Positions 1-7,212 of a DNA stretch of 64,000 bases are shown piece by piece. The DNA comes from Gemmatimonadota bacterium (GTDB lineage: Bacteria; Latescibacterota; UBA2968; GCA-2709665): the NCBI GenBank assembly GCA_028873695.1, contig JAPPNU010000001.1, forward strand, positions 158,031 to 222,030. The letters are read 5' to 3'. Made by a program: the position numbers and the translations under genes. Numbering within the stretch: the first letter of the stretch is position 1; the number at the start of each line of letters is the position of its first letter. The notes below the pieces were generated by a model. It saw nothing but the letters and a program-made list of their open reading frames with translations. It was not told the DNA's origin and made no database searches.

Positions 1-129
1 CCTATTGGTCCTTATTTTATTCCCCATATTACATCTCAAAATTTCACCCCCCGCGCCCCCCCCGGCCCCCCCGGGCCCCCGGGGGTGGCCGCTGTCGTGT
101 TTTCACGTTTCCAGCGCCGGGTCCCGAAA

Positions 130-579
130 ATGGCAAAAAACGCATTAGGACTTATCGAAACCCGGGGATTCACGGGTGTCGTCGAAGCGGCCGACGCAGC
201 CGTGAAGGCCGCGGCCGTCGAACTCGCGGCCGTCGAAAAGATAGATGGCGGCCTGGTGTCCATTCGAATCCTGGGCGACGTGGGGGCCGTACAGGCCGCT
301 GTCCAGGCGGCCGCCGAGGCCGCGGAACGGGTCGGTCAACTGGTGTCGCGGCACGTGATTCCGAATCCTCACGACGATCTGGTCGACGTGTTCGAATTGA
401 ACGGGCAACAGCCCGCGCCTCCGGATAATCCGGACGTCGCGGGTCTCTCGGTTGTACAGCTCCGCCGGCTGGCCAGACAGACACCCGATCTGGCCATATC
501 CGGACGCGAAATCTCGCGCGCCACCCGCCAACAACTAATCCAGGCGCTCCTCAGCGCGAACGACGACACCGACACATGA
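130..579 (+). CDS. BMC-domain microcompartment shell protein with C-terminal extension
   Basis: A 149-residue protein whose first ~92 residues match the BMC shell-protein family (EutM/PduA/CcmK type): it opens MAKNALGLIETRGF, has the pore-loop-like KIDGGL stretch near residue 37, and ends the domain with HVIPNPHDDLVDVF. Such proteins form hexagonal tiles of bacterial microcompartment shells. After a Pro-rich linker (about 93-105) there is a ~40-residue extension, LSVVQLRRLARQ followed by SRATRQQLIQALL, which looks like a SAP/Rho-N-type helix-extension-helix; that assignment is inference. I chose the ATG at 130 because the family starts there; a GTG at 85 is also in frame but would add a non-homologous leader. 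It overlaps the next reading frame. No enzyme of a microcompartment pathway is visible in the window, so other shell genes may lie upstream of the edge. Confidence 0.88.
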   Translation: MAKNALGLIETRGFTGVVEAADAAVKAAAVELAAVEKIDGGLVSIRILGDVGAVQAAVQAAAEAAERVGQLVSRHVIPNPHDDLVDVFELNGQQPAPPDNPDVAGLSVVQLRRLARQTPDLAISGREISRATRQQLIQALLSANDDTDT

Positions 580-596
580 TGTCGAAGGAGTCCCGG

Positions 597-941
597 ATGG
601 ATGCAGACTCGCTTTGGGAACGGATCAAGAGAGGGATCATCGACAGCGCCACAACGGCGGCGCACAAGGCCGAGCACCTGGGGAAAATCGGTCGCGCCAG
701 GCTCGATATCGCCGGGACCCGGCATGCCATACACGAAGCGTTCGCCGAGTTGGGCGGCGCGGCCTACGCACACCTGTCCCACGGCGGCGAAGTCGACGTC
801 GCCCGGGCTGACGACGTACAGAATCTGGTGCGGAGAATCAACGAACTCGAAGAGCTCCTGCAGGAGCGGGAAGCGCGTCTGAACAATCTGAAGGCCGGCA
901 ACAACAAGGAAGAGGAGAAGACCGCAGAGGCGGAGACGTAG
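597..941 (+). CDS. Small coiled-coil hypothetical protein
   Basis: A 114-residue acidic/basic helical protein with no family I recognise. The N-terminal half (MDADSLWERIKRG onward) is Ala-rich and amphipathic, the middle has a glycine-bearing segment near AELGGAAYAHL, and the last ~45 residues (LVRRINELEELLQEREARL) form a clear heptad-type coiled coil with a charged Glu/Lys tail. No signal peptide. The start at 597 is favoured by an AAGGAG at 585-590 with 6-nt spacing; an ATG at 576 overlaps the shell-protein stop (ATGA) and would add seven residues. The tight coupling to the shell-protein gene suggests a microcompartment-associated role such as cargo or scaffold, but that is inference from position only. 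Confidence 0.75.
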   Translation: MDADSLWERIKRGIIDSATTAAHKAEHLGKIGRARLDIAGTRHAIHEAFAELGGAAYAHLSHGGEVDVARADDVQNLVRRINELEELLQEREARLNNLKAGNNKEEEKTAEAET

Positions 942-960
942 TCCTGTCGGTCTTATCGGC

Positions 961-2343
961 ATGACACCCCAACCCTCGCGCGTTTGCCTGGCTGTCTTCT
1001 TTGCGGCGTTCTTCCTGTTGCGGATGGATACCGCGTGGGCCGACAGTCCCGTACGGTCGTTTTCCAATGTTGTCAGGCTGGTAAGGCCCGCGGTTGTCAG
1101 CATTTCGGCCAACACGCCCTACGGCAGGGAGATCTCCCGGTCGGGGTTGCGCCGGGGGCCGACCGCGTTGCGTTACGGATCGGGCTTTGTCCTTGACGCG
1201 ACCGGACATATCCTGACCAGCAACCACGTTATAGACGGCGCAGTCGGTATTCAGGTGGGGTTTTCCGACGGCACGGAATACGCCGCGGAAATCGTCGGGC
1301 AGGATCCCGACACCGACCTGGCGCTCCTGCGGCTTTCATCATCCGTTCCGATCGACCGTTCGCGCATTGCGCGTCTGGGCACTTCAGATTCCGTACAGGT
1401 CGGCGACTGGGTGATGGCCGTCGGCAGTCCATTCGGCTTTCACCATACCGTCAGCGTAGGTGTGATCAGCGGCAAGGGACGGCATCTGGAGCGAATTCAA
1501 GGCGATATTCCGGCGCCGCCCTTTCAGGATTTCCTGCAGACGGACGCGTCCATCAATCCTGGCAACAGCGGCGGACCCCTCGTCAACAGCGCCGGCCGGG
1601 TTGTGGGCGTGAATACCGCGTACAATCCCGCGGGATCCGGCATCGGGTTCGCCATTCCGATCCACGTTGCCGACAGGGTCGCAGCGGAGCTCCGTCAACA
1701 CGGAGAAGTTGTCCGCGGCTATCTGGGTATCCAACCCCAGGACCTCACTCCCGATCTCGCGGACGCGCTGGACCTGCAGTCGACGTCGGGCATTCTGATC
1801 GGGGAAGTTCAGCCGGACGGCCCGGCGGGGCGGGGCGGACTCAAGCGGGGCGACGTCATCAGGTCGCTCGACGCCAGCCCCGTCGTCAATGCCCAGGATT
1901 TTCTCAACCGGATAACCAGGTACCGCCCCGGGGCGTCCATCGCGCTTATCGTCCTTCGGGGTGGGAAACCGCTCAGCTTCTCCTGTACGCTCGGCCGGAG
2001 GCAGAAGCAGCCCCGGCCTGCGAACGGAATTCGTTTCGACAGTTCAAGCTGGCCCGGGCTTGAGGTCAAGAATCGCTCGGATTGGGAAAGCGGCCGCCTG
2101 CAGGCGTCCAGGTCCGGACCCGGAGTCGTGGTACACTACGTCACGCCCGGAAGTCCGGCGGAAAAAAAACAAATCGAACGCGGCGATGCGATCCTTGAAA
2201 TCGACGGCATTGCCATCTCGAGCGTCCGGGACTATCACAAGATGGTTGAAGAGATCAAGAGGGCTGTGAGGCCCGGCCTGTTCCTCATCCTCGACAGGGA
2301 CGACGGCAACACGCGGTTCATTGCCCTCCGACCGGGGCGCTGA
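961..2343 (+). CDS. HtrA/Deg-family periplasmic serine protease
   Basis: A 460-residue trypsin-like protease with PDZ domains. A signal peptide spans residues 1-27 (ending DTAWA), so it is exported. The catalytic triad is visible: His89 in TSNHVIDGA, Asp119 in DPDTDLALLRL and Ser203 in GNSGGPL. The protease domain covers about 40-235, a first PDZ about 250-340 (YLGIQPQDL onward) and a second more divergent PDZ about 375-455. Family members degrade or refold misfolded envelope proteins. It begins 19 nt after the coiled-coil gene on the same strand, so it may be co-transcribed with the shell-protein gene. Length and domain order are typical of DegP/DegQ. No strong Shine-Dalgarno precedes the ATG. 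Confidence 0.95.
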   Translation: MTPQPSRVCLAVFFAAFFLLRMDTAWADSPVRSFSNVVRLVRPAVVSISANTPYGREISRSGLRRGPTALRYGSGFVLDATGHILTSNHVIDGAVGIQVGFSDGTEYAAEIVGQDPDTDLALLRLSSSVPIDRSRIARLGTSDSVQVGDWVMAVGSPFGFHHTVSVGVISGKGRHLERIQGDIPAPPFQDFLQTDASINPGNSGGPLVNSAGRVVGVNTAYNPAGSGIGFAIPIHVADRVAAELRQHGEVVRGYLGIQPQDLTPDLADALDLQSTSGILIGEVQPDGPAGRGGLKRGDVIRSLDASPVVNAQDFLNRITRYRPGASIALIVLRGGKPLSFSCTLGRRQKQPRPANGIRFDSSSWPGLEVKNRSDWESGRLQASRSGPGVVVHYVTPGSPAEKKQIERGDAILEIDGIAISSVRDYHKMVEEIKRAVRPGLFLILDRDDGNTRFIALRPGR

Positions 2344-2383
2344 ACGCGCTTCAGTCATCTGTTGTAGGACGTCCGCCAGTCTG

Positions 2384-2500
2384 AAAGGAGGCAATCCCAT
2401 GTAGCGCTCACCCGTCTACAGGACCGACATCGGCATCAGCAAGGTTCACTACGACAGTCTTAATCCCCTTCGAGAAACTCAGTCGCGTCTCCCGAACTGA
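2384..2500 (+). other. Strong RBS with ATG-TAG start-stop and trailing open frame
   Basis: An AAAGGAGG (2384-2391) sits 7 nt before an ATG (2399) that is immediately followed by TAG. Downstream in the same frame is a 31-codon open stretch ending at TGA 2498-2500. This is either a short gene inactivated at codon 2 or a minimal start-stop ribosome-stalling element in the leader of the sigma-factor gene. Only the motif itself is observed; function is a guess. Confidence 0.3.
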
Positions 2501-2575
2501 TTTCTCGGCTCACAGTCCGGCTCGAAACCCCGGCCAACTGAACCGACCTTCCCCGGTGCAAAGAAAGGCTGACGA

Positions 2576-3433
2576 GTGTCTAAGCTAGCTAAAAGGCCGT
2601 ACGCGCGCGAAGATGAATCCCTGGATCAGTACCTTCAAGAGATCGGAGAAGTCGACCTTCTCACGGCAGACGAAGAGATCGCCCTCGCCAAGCGAATCAG
2701 GAAGGGCGACCAGGATGCACTCGAGAAGCTGACCAAAGCCAACCTTAGATTCGTTGTAAGCGTGGCCAAACAATACCAGAACCAGGGTCTCTCAATGGGA
2801 GACCTGATCAACGAAGGAAATCTGGGGCTTATAAAAGCGGCCAAGCGCTTCGACGAAACAAAGGGTTTCAAGTTTATTTCCTACGCCGTATGGTGGATAA
2901 GGCAGGCCATCCTTCAAGCCCTTGCCGAACAATCCAGAATCGTACGGCTGCCCCTGAACAGGGTGGGCGCCCTCCACAAGATCGGCAAGGCATCCAGCGG
3001 GCTGGAGCAGGAATTCGGACGAGAGCCCAGCCCCGGCGAGATTGCCGATGAACTGGAAATGAGCGACTACGAGGTAATGGATACGCTCAAGATTTCCAGC
3101 CGGCACCTTTCGCTTGACGCCCCGTTCAGCGAGAGCGAAGACAACAGCCTGCTGGACATTCTGGAAGATCAGTTGCAGCCGCCCCCCGATGAATCGCTTA
3201 TTGACGACTCGCTTCACCGCGAAGTCGAGAAGGCGCTGGCAACCCTCACGCCGCGGGAAGCCGAAGTGATCAGCCTCTACTTCGGCATCAACCGTGAGCA
3301 CCCGCTTACCCTGGAAGAAATCGGCGAACGTTTCGGATTGACCCGCGAGCGGGTACGCCAGATTAAGGAAAAAGCCATCCACAGACTGCGCCACAACAGC
3401 CGGAGCCGCCCGCTCAAGGCATATCTGCACTGA
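2576..3433 (+). CDS. rpoD: RpoD/SigA-type RNA polymerase sigma factor
   Basis: A 285-residue sigma-70 factor. Region 1.2 is at about 14-50 ([18 protein letters not shown]), region 2 at 52-122 including the core-binding [18 protein letters not shown] and the -10-recognising [15 protein letters not shown], region 3 at about 130-205, and region 4 at 222-275 with the helix-turn-helix [19 protein letters not shown]. It lacks the long region 1.1 and the non-conserved insert of proteobacterial RpoD, as in the short primary sigma of Bacteroidetes-type bacteria, so it could be the housekeeping factor or a close group 2 paralogue. The start is GTG at 2576. A hairpin terminator follows, so it appears to be the last gene of its transcript. 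Confidence 0.93.
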   Translation: MSKLAKRPYAREDESLDQYLQEIGEVDLLTADEEIALAKRIRKGDQDALEKLTKANLRFVVSVAKQYQNQGLSMGDLINEGNLGLIKAAKRFDETKGFKFISYAVWWIRQAILQALAEQSRIVRLPLNRVGALHKIGKASSGLEQEFGREPSPGEIADELEMSDYEVMDTLKISSRHLSLDAPFSESEDNSLLDILEDQLQPPPDESLIDDSLHREVEKALATLTPREAEVISLYFGINREHPLTLEEIGERFGLTRERVRQIKEKAIHRLRHNSRSRPLKAYLH

Positions 3434-3449
3434 AGGAAGCATGCAACCG

Positions 3450-3489
3450 AAGCCACAGCCGGCGTCACGCGAAGGCTGTGGCTTTTTTT
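3450..3489 (+). terminator. Rho-independent terminator after sigma factor gene
   Basis: An 11-bp perfect stem (AAGCCACAGCC at 3450-3460 paired with GGCTGTGGCTT at 3474-3484) with a 13-nt loop runs into a T tract ending at 3489. It lies 16 nt after the sigma-factor stop codon. Confidence 0.9.
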
Positions 3490-3612
3490 CTGCGAACGAC
3501 CCGGTCCTGCCTGCCCTGGCTTGACGGAAACACGTGAAACATGTAGATTGATGGAACCTGCAACAGTCCACGAACCGTTCAACGTCCACTCATACCGAAA
3601 GGATTCAGCGCC

Positions 3613-3864
3613 ATGTCGAACAGCAAATCCCTGAAGTCGCTCCTGGTTGTTGTCGCGTTCCTGCTGATTGCCAATCTGGTCCGGCCGCTGTGGTCTCCAG
3701 GCCCGGCCCATGCCCAGGATGGGGAGGCAGCACCCGGCGTAGCCATCACCGGCGCGGGGATGAGCGCCTGGATTCTGAAAGACGGCAACGTCTATTACGC
3801 CGTCTTCGAAAAGCAGTACGAGTCCATCCGCATCTACGGTCCCGAAGAATTGCCTGAAGAGTGA
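3613..3864 (+). CDS. Small exported hypothetical protein
   Basis: An 83-residue protein with a basic N-terminus (MSNSKSLKS) and a hydrophobic core LLVVVAFLLIANLV, followed by a likely signal-peptidase site near PAHAQD (residues 33-36). The mature part is only about 48 residues (AWILKDGNVYYAVFEK, then an acidic end). I do not recognise a family. An AAAGGA upstream supports the ATG at 3613. It stands alone between the sigma-factor terminator and the DUF2723 gene and could be co-transcribed with the latter (88-nt gap). Confidence 0.7.
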   Translation: MSNSKSLKSLLVVVAFLLIANLVRPLWSPGPAHAQDGEAAPGVAITGAGMSAWILKDGNVYYAVFEKQYESIRIYGPEELPEE

Positions 3865-3952
3865 TCGCCGCCATGGGTCGTCATTCGGTCTTAGCGAAGA
3901 GCCGGTATTCTCCCCCCGGAATCGCCGCCGGTCCACATAGCTTGAGGCATCC

Positions 3953-6421
3953 ATGAGGACGTTCCGGGAACAGAGCCGGCTCATCGGCGCCCTGGTTTTT
4001 CTGATCACGTGTTTCGTATACATCCGAACCGTTGCGCCCACGGTAACCTTCTGGGACACGGGTGAATTCATCGCGGCCTCCTACATTCTCGGTGTTCCGC
4101 ATCCTCCCGGCGCGCCGTTTCATACCCTCCTGGGCCGCATCTTCACCCTGTTCGCGTCACCCGATAACGTTGCCTTCAGCGTGAACCTGATCTCGGTGCT
4201 TTCCGGCGCCGCGACCGCCGTCCTGCTGTACCTCTGCAGCGTCCGGCTGCTCTCCCGCTGGCTCAACCCCGAACGTGCGGATCACCGCATCGCCATCATT
4301 ACCGGCGGCGCCGTCGCTGCGCTATCCGCCGCGTTCTCCACGTCATTCTGGGCCAACGCCACCGAGGCCGAAGTCTACGCGCTGTCCATGCTGTTCACCG
4401 TCCTGGCGTTCTACCTGGCACTGCGCTGGGACGGCGCGCCGGAAGACACGTATCGCGACCGCCTGCTCATCTTCATCGTCTACCTGTTCTTTCTGGGCGC
4501 GGGCGTGCATCTGCAGTGCCTGCTCACCGTGCCGGGAATCCTCATTCTGGTCTTCTCCGACCTGCTCAGGGACCGGTCCACGTCCACACAGGCAACCGTT
4601 GTCATCGGGCTGACGGCATTTCCCTTTCTGTGCATCGTCTCTCCTCGTCAGGAAATCACCGTCGTACTGGTACTGGCCGTGCTCGCGGCGCTCCTGGTCT
4701 TGCGCCCGGCCTGGCGTCATCCCGCGTTCTGGCTGTGCGCCCTGGGGATGATCGCGCTCGGATATTCCACGTACGCGATGCTCTACATCCGTTCCGGCCT
4801 GGATCCCTTCATCGATATGAACAATCCGGAGACCTACGAGAATTTCAAGGCCTTCCTCACCCGACAGCAATACGGCGTCCATTCCATTTTTCCCCGCCGG
4901 GGTGACTTCTGGGATTTTCAGTTCAACATCCACGTCAAGTATTTCCTCCAGCAATTCTTATTTTACGATCAGGGGCTCGTCGGCCGATTCTTCTCGGAGA
5001 CACTGCCTGCGTTCACGGAGCGATTTACTATCGGTGAGATGCTGTCCGGCTCGTTCCGCAGGGCGGTGGCCACGTTGGACGGCAACCGGGAAACCATCGC
5101 GTATTCGGTTGTACCCATCCTCCTGGGCATCGTCGGCGCGGTCAGCCACCTCCGCAGAGACTGGAAGCGATTCGCCAGCGTGTTCTCCATGATTCTGCTC
5201 ATGGGGTTCGGACTGGTGTTGTACCTGAATATGCCGGACCCCGAACCCCGCGAACGGGAGTATATCTTCGTTGGCGCGTACGCATTCTTCGGCCTGTGGA
5301 TCGGGGGCGGCGCCGCTGCCCTCATCGTCGCCGTTGCGCGCGGTCGCGCCGCGATTCCCGCGGCGGCAGTGGCTGCGGTCGTGTGCCTGGTCGTGCCCAT
5401 CGGCCTCCTGCAGAACAACTACTTCGAACGCGACCGCAGCGGGGACCTGATCGCCCACGACTACGCCCGGAACATTCTGAGTTCCTGCGAACCCAACGCC
5501 ATCATCTTCACCAACGGAGACAACGACACCTACCCGCTGTGGTATCTCCAGTACGTCGAGGGGTTTCGCCGGGACGTCCGGGTGGTCAACCTCAGCCTGC
5601 TCAAAACGCCGTGGTACGTCAAACAACTGCGCGACCTGGTACCAACGCTTCCCATTCCGATGACGGATGCGTTCATTGACGAAAAGGTTGTCGCCCGCCC
5701 CTGGCCGAATCGATTTGACTTCCAGCTCGCCGACAGTACGATTATCGTCAAGGCCGAAGACATCCCCCTCACCGAATACCCGGTGGGCAACCGGCGCATG
5801 GATATCCTGGAATCCCACACCTACATGATCTGGTACCTGGTCGAGCACGTCGACTGGCAGCGCCCGATATACTTCGCGGTGACCGTCCCCGAACGCAACA
5901 TGGGCGGCCTGCGGTCTCACCTGTCCATGGAAGGCATGGTGTACCGGCTCGTCCGGCAGCGGGCGCCCGGACAGTTCGACGCCGGCCTTACCTCCCGGCA
6001 TCTGCTGGAGAACTACCGCTATACAGGAATCGCGGACGCCACCGTCTACAAGGACCCGGTTGCCCGGCGCCTCATCAGCAATTACCTGGTGATCTTCGAA
6101 GGCCTCGTGCGCACGCTGCATCTCCAGGAACGCCCGTCCGAAGCGCTGCGGATCATCAGGGTTGCGGAGAGCATCATCCCTCCGGAAGCCGTGGGGCGGG
6201 AGATCTGGTACTCGCTGATGCACGAAAGTTACCGGAAGCTCGCCGTCAGCTTTCTTCGCGCCGGAAAGAGAGACAGTGCAAGCCTCTGCCTCGAGGAGCT
6301 GATTCGCATCACTCCTCACGAGGAGGAACAAGAGCAACTTCGTGAACATCTTCAGTTCCTTGTCCCGGCCTTGAAGACCCCTTCCGAAGATGAATCGGAG
6401 GCCGATACAAACGACAAATAG
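3953..6421 (+). CDS. DUF2723-family membrane protein (GT-C-like, TMEM260-related)
   Basis: An 822-residue polytopic membrane protein. The N-terminus carries the family signature: a first membrane helix at about 10-27, then TFWDTGEF (residues 32-39) and the loop HPPGAP (50-55). Further helices fill most of the region to about 490, with an EPREREY loop around 425. The C-terminal ~300 residues are soluble (NGDNDTYPLWYLQY at about 520) and end in a helical TPR-like tail. DUF2723 proteins belong to the GT-C glycosyltransferase fold and are related to TMEM260-type O-mannosyltransferases; the acidic WDTGE motif sits where the catalytic Asp is expected. Substrate in this organism is unknown. A terminator follows directly. 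Confidence 0.88.
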   Translation: MRTFREQSRLIGALVFLITCFVYIRTVAPTVTFWDTGEFIAASYILGVPHPPGAPFHTLLGRIFTLFASPDNVAFSVNLISVLSGAATAVLLYLCSVRLLSRWLNPERADHRIAIITGGAVAALSAAFSTSFWANATEAEVYALSMLFTVLAFYLALRWDGAPEDTYRDRLLIFIVYLFFLGAGVHLQCLLTVPGILILVFSDLLRDRSTSTQATVVIGLTAFPFLCIVSPRQEITVVLVLAVLAALLVLRPAWRHPAFWLCALGMIALGYSTYAMLYIRSGLDPFIDMNNPETYENFKAFLTRQQYGVHSIFPRRGDFWDFQFNIHVKYFLQQFLFYDQGLVGRFFSETLPAFTERFTIGEMLSGSFRRAVATLDGNRETIAYSVVPILLGIVGAVSHLRRDWKRFASVFSMILLMGFGLVLYLNMPDPEPREREYIFVGAYAFFGLWIGGGAAALIVAVARGRAAIPAAAVAAVVCLVVPIGLLQNNYFERDRSGDLIAHDYARNILSSCEPNAIIFTNGDNDTYPLWYLQYVEGFRRDVRVVNLSLLKTPWYVKQLRDLVPTLPIPMTDAFIDEKVVARPWPNRFDFQLADSTIIVKAEDIPLTEYPVGNRRMDILESHTYMIWYLVEHVDWQRPIYFAVTVPERNMGGLRSHLSMEGMVYRLVRQRAPGQFDAGLTSRHLLENYRYTGIADATVYKDPVARRLISNYLVIFEGLVRTLHLQERPSEALRIIRVAESIIPPEAVGREIWYSLMHESYRKLAVSFLRAGKRDSASLCLEELIRITPHEEEQEQLREHLQFLVPALKTPSEDESEADTNDK

Positions 6422-6451
6422 CCTCGGAAGTTTGCGTCACGACAAAGAAAG

Positions 6452-6478
6452 GCCGCCAGAGCAGTCTGGCGGCTTTTT
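6452..6478. terminator. Bidirectional hairpin terminator
   Basis: A 9-bp perfect stem, GCCGCCAGA (6452-6460) and TCTGGCGGC (6465-6473), with a 4-nt loop and TTTTT on the right. On the minus strand the same stem is followed by CTTTCTTTG. It lies between the convergent DUF2723 and rhomboid genes and can serve both. Confidence 0.85.
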
Positions 6479-6527
6479 CGTATGCCGGCTTTCGATTCGA
6501 TGTTACTTAAAAACCCTGCGATCCGGC

Positions 6528-7208
6528 CTATTCCCGCTTGAACCGCCGCGCGTACCGGCGCATGATCAGGTAACCCGCGATAAACCCGCCGATGTGCGCG
6601 TACCATGCCACGCCGCCGCCCACCCCTCCCGAATGGGCAGACGCGTTCACGAGCTGGATGACGAACCAGACGCCAAGCACGAGCAGCGCGGGCACCCGCA
6701 CGATCTGGATAAAGAAGAGAAGGAAAACGAAGACATGCACCCGGGCGCCGGGAAAGCGCGCCAGGTAGGCCCCCAGAATACCGGCGATCGCTCCGCTGGC
6801 GCCCACCATCGGTATGGTCGAGTCAGGATCCGAGAGAACGTGGCCCAGTGCGGCCGCCACGCCGCAAAACACGTAAAACAACAGGAAACGAAACCTTCCC
6901 AGCGTATCTTCGACGTTGTTCCCGAAAATCCACAGATAGAGCATGTTGCCGCCCAGGTGCATCCAGCCGCCGTGCATGAACATGGCCGTCAGGAACGTGA
7001 GGTAGAGCGGGATCGGCGTGGGCGAGATGGCATCCACGCCGTGGGCGACTTCAAACGGGATCAGTCCCATCCGCAGCGTGAATACGTCGAAACCGATGGA
7101 CCCCAAGGATACCGAATATAAGAAAACCCCCACATTCAGAAGCAGGATGCTCACCGTGAATACGGGGGCGCGGCGTGTCGGGTTGTCATCTTTTATGGGC
7201 AGTATCAT
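6528..7208 (-). CDS. Rhomboid-family intramembrane serine protease
   Basis: A 226-residue rhomboid with about six membrane helices. The catalytic serine is Ser138 in VGASGAIAG and the partner histidine His205 in WYAHIGGFIAG; the family HGGWMHLGGNML loop is at residues 79-90, supplying the oxyanion-hole histidine and asparagine. These enzymes cleave transmembrane substrates within the inner membrane. It starts 4 nt after the M23 peptidase stop, so the two are an operon. Length matches the short bacterial GlpG-like class without an N-terminal domain. The natural substrate is not known. Confidence 0.93.
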   Translation of the reverse strand: MILPIKDDNPTRRAPVFTVSILLLNVGVFLYSVSLGSIGFDVFTLRMGLIPFEVAHGVDAISPTPIPLYLTFLTAMFMHGGWMHLGGNMLYLWIFGNNVEDTLGRFRFLLFYVFCGVAAALGHVLSDPDSTIPMVGASGAIAGILGAYLARFPGARVHVFVFLLFFIQIVRVPALLVLGVWFVIQLVNASAHSGGVGGGVAWYAHIGGFIAGYLIMRRYARRFKRE

Positions 7209-7212
7209 CTAC

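Noticed and set aside
4958..6349. 463-residue open frame on the minus strand
   Set aside because: It is antisense to the DUF2723 gene, has no family likeness and arises from high GC codon bias; the opposite strand has a clear family match.
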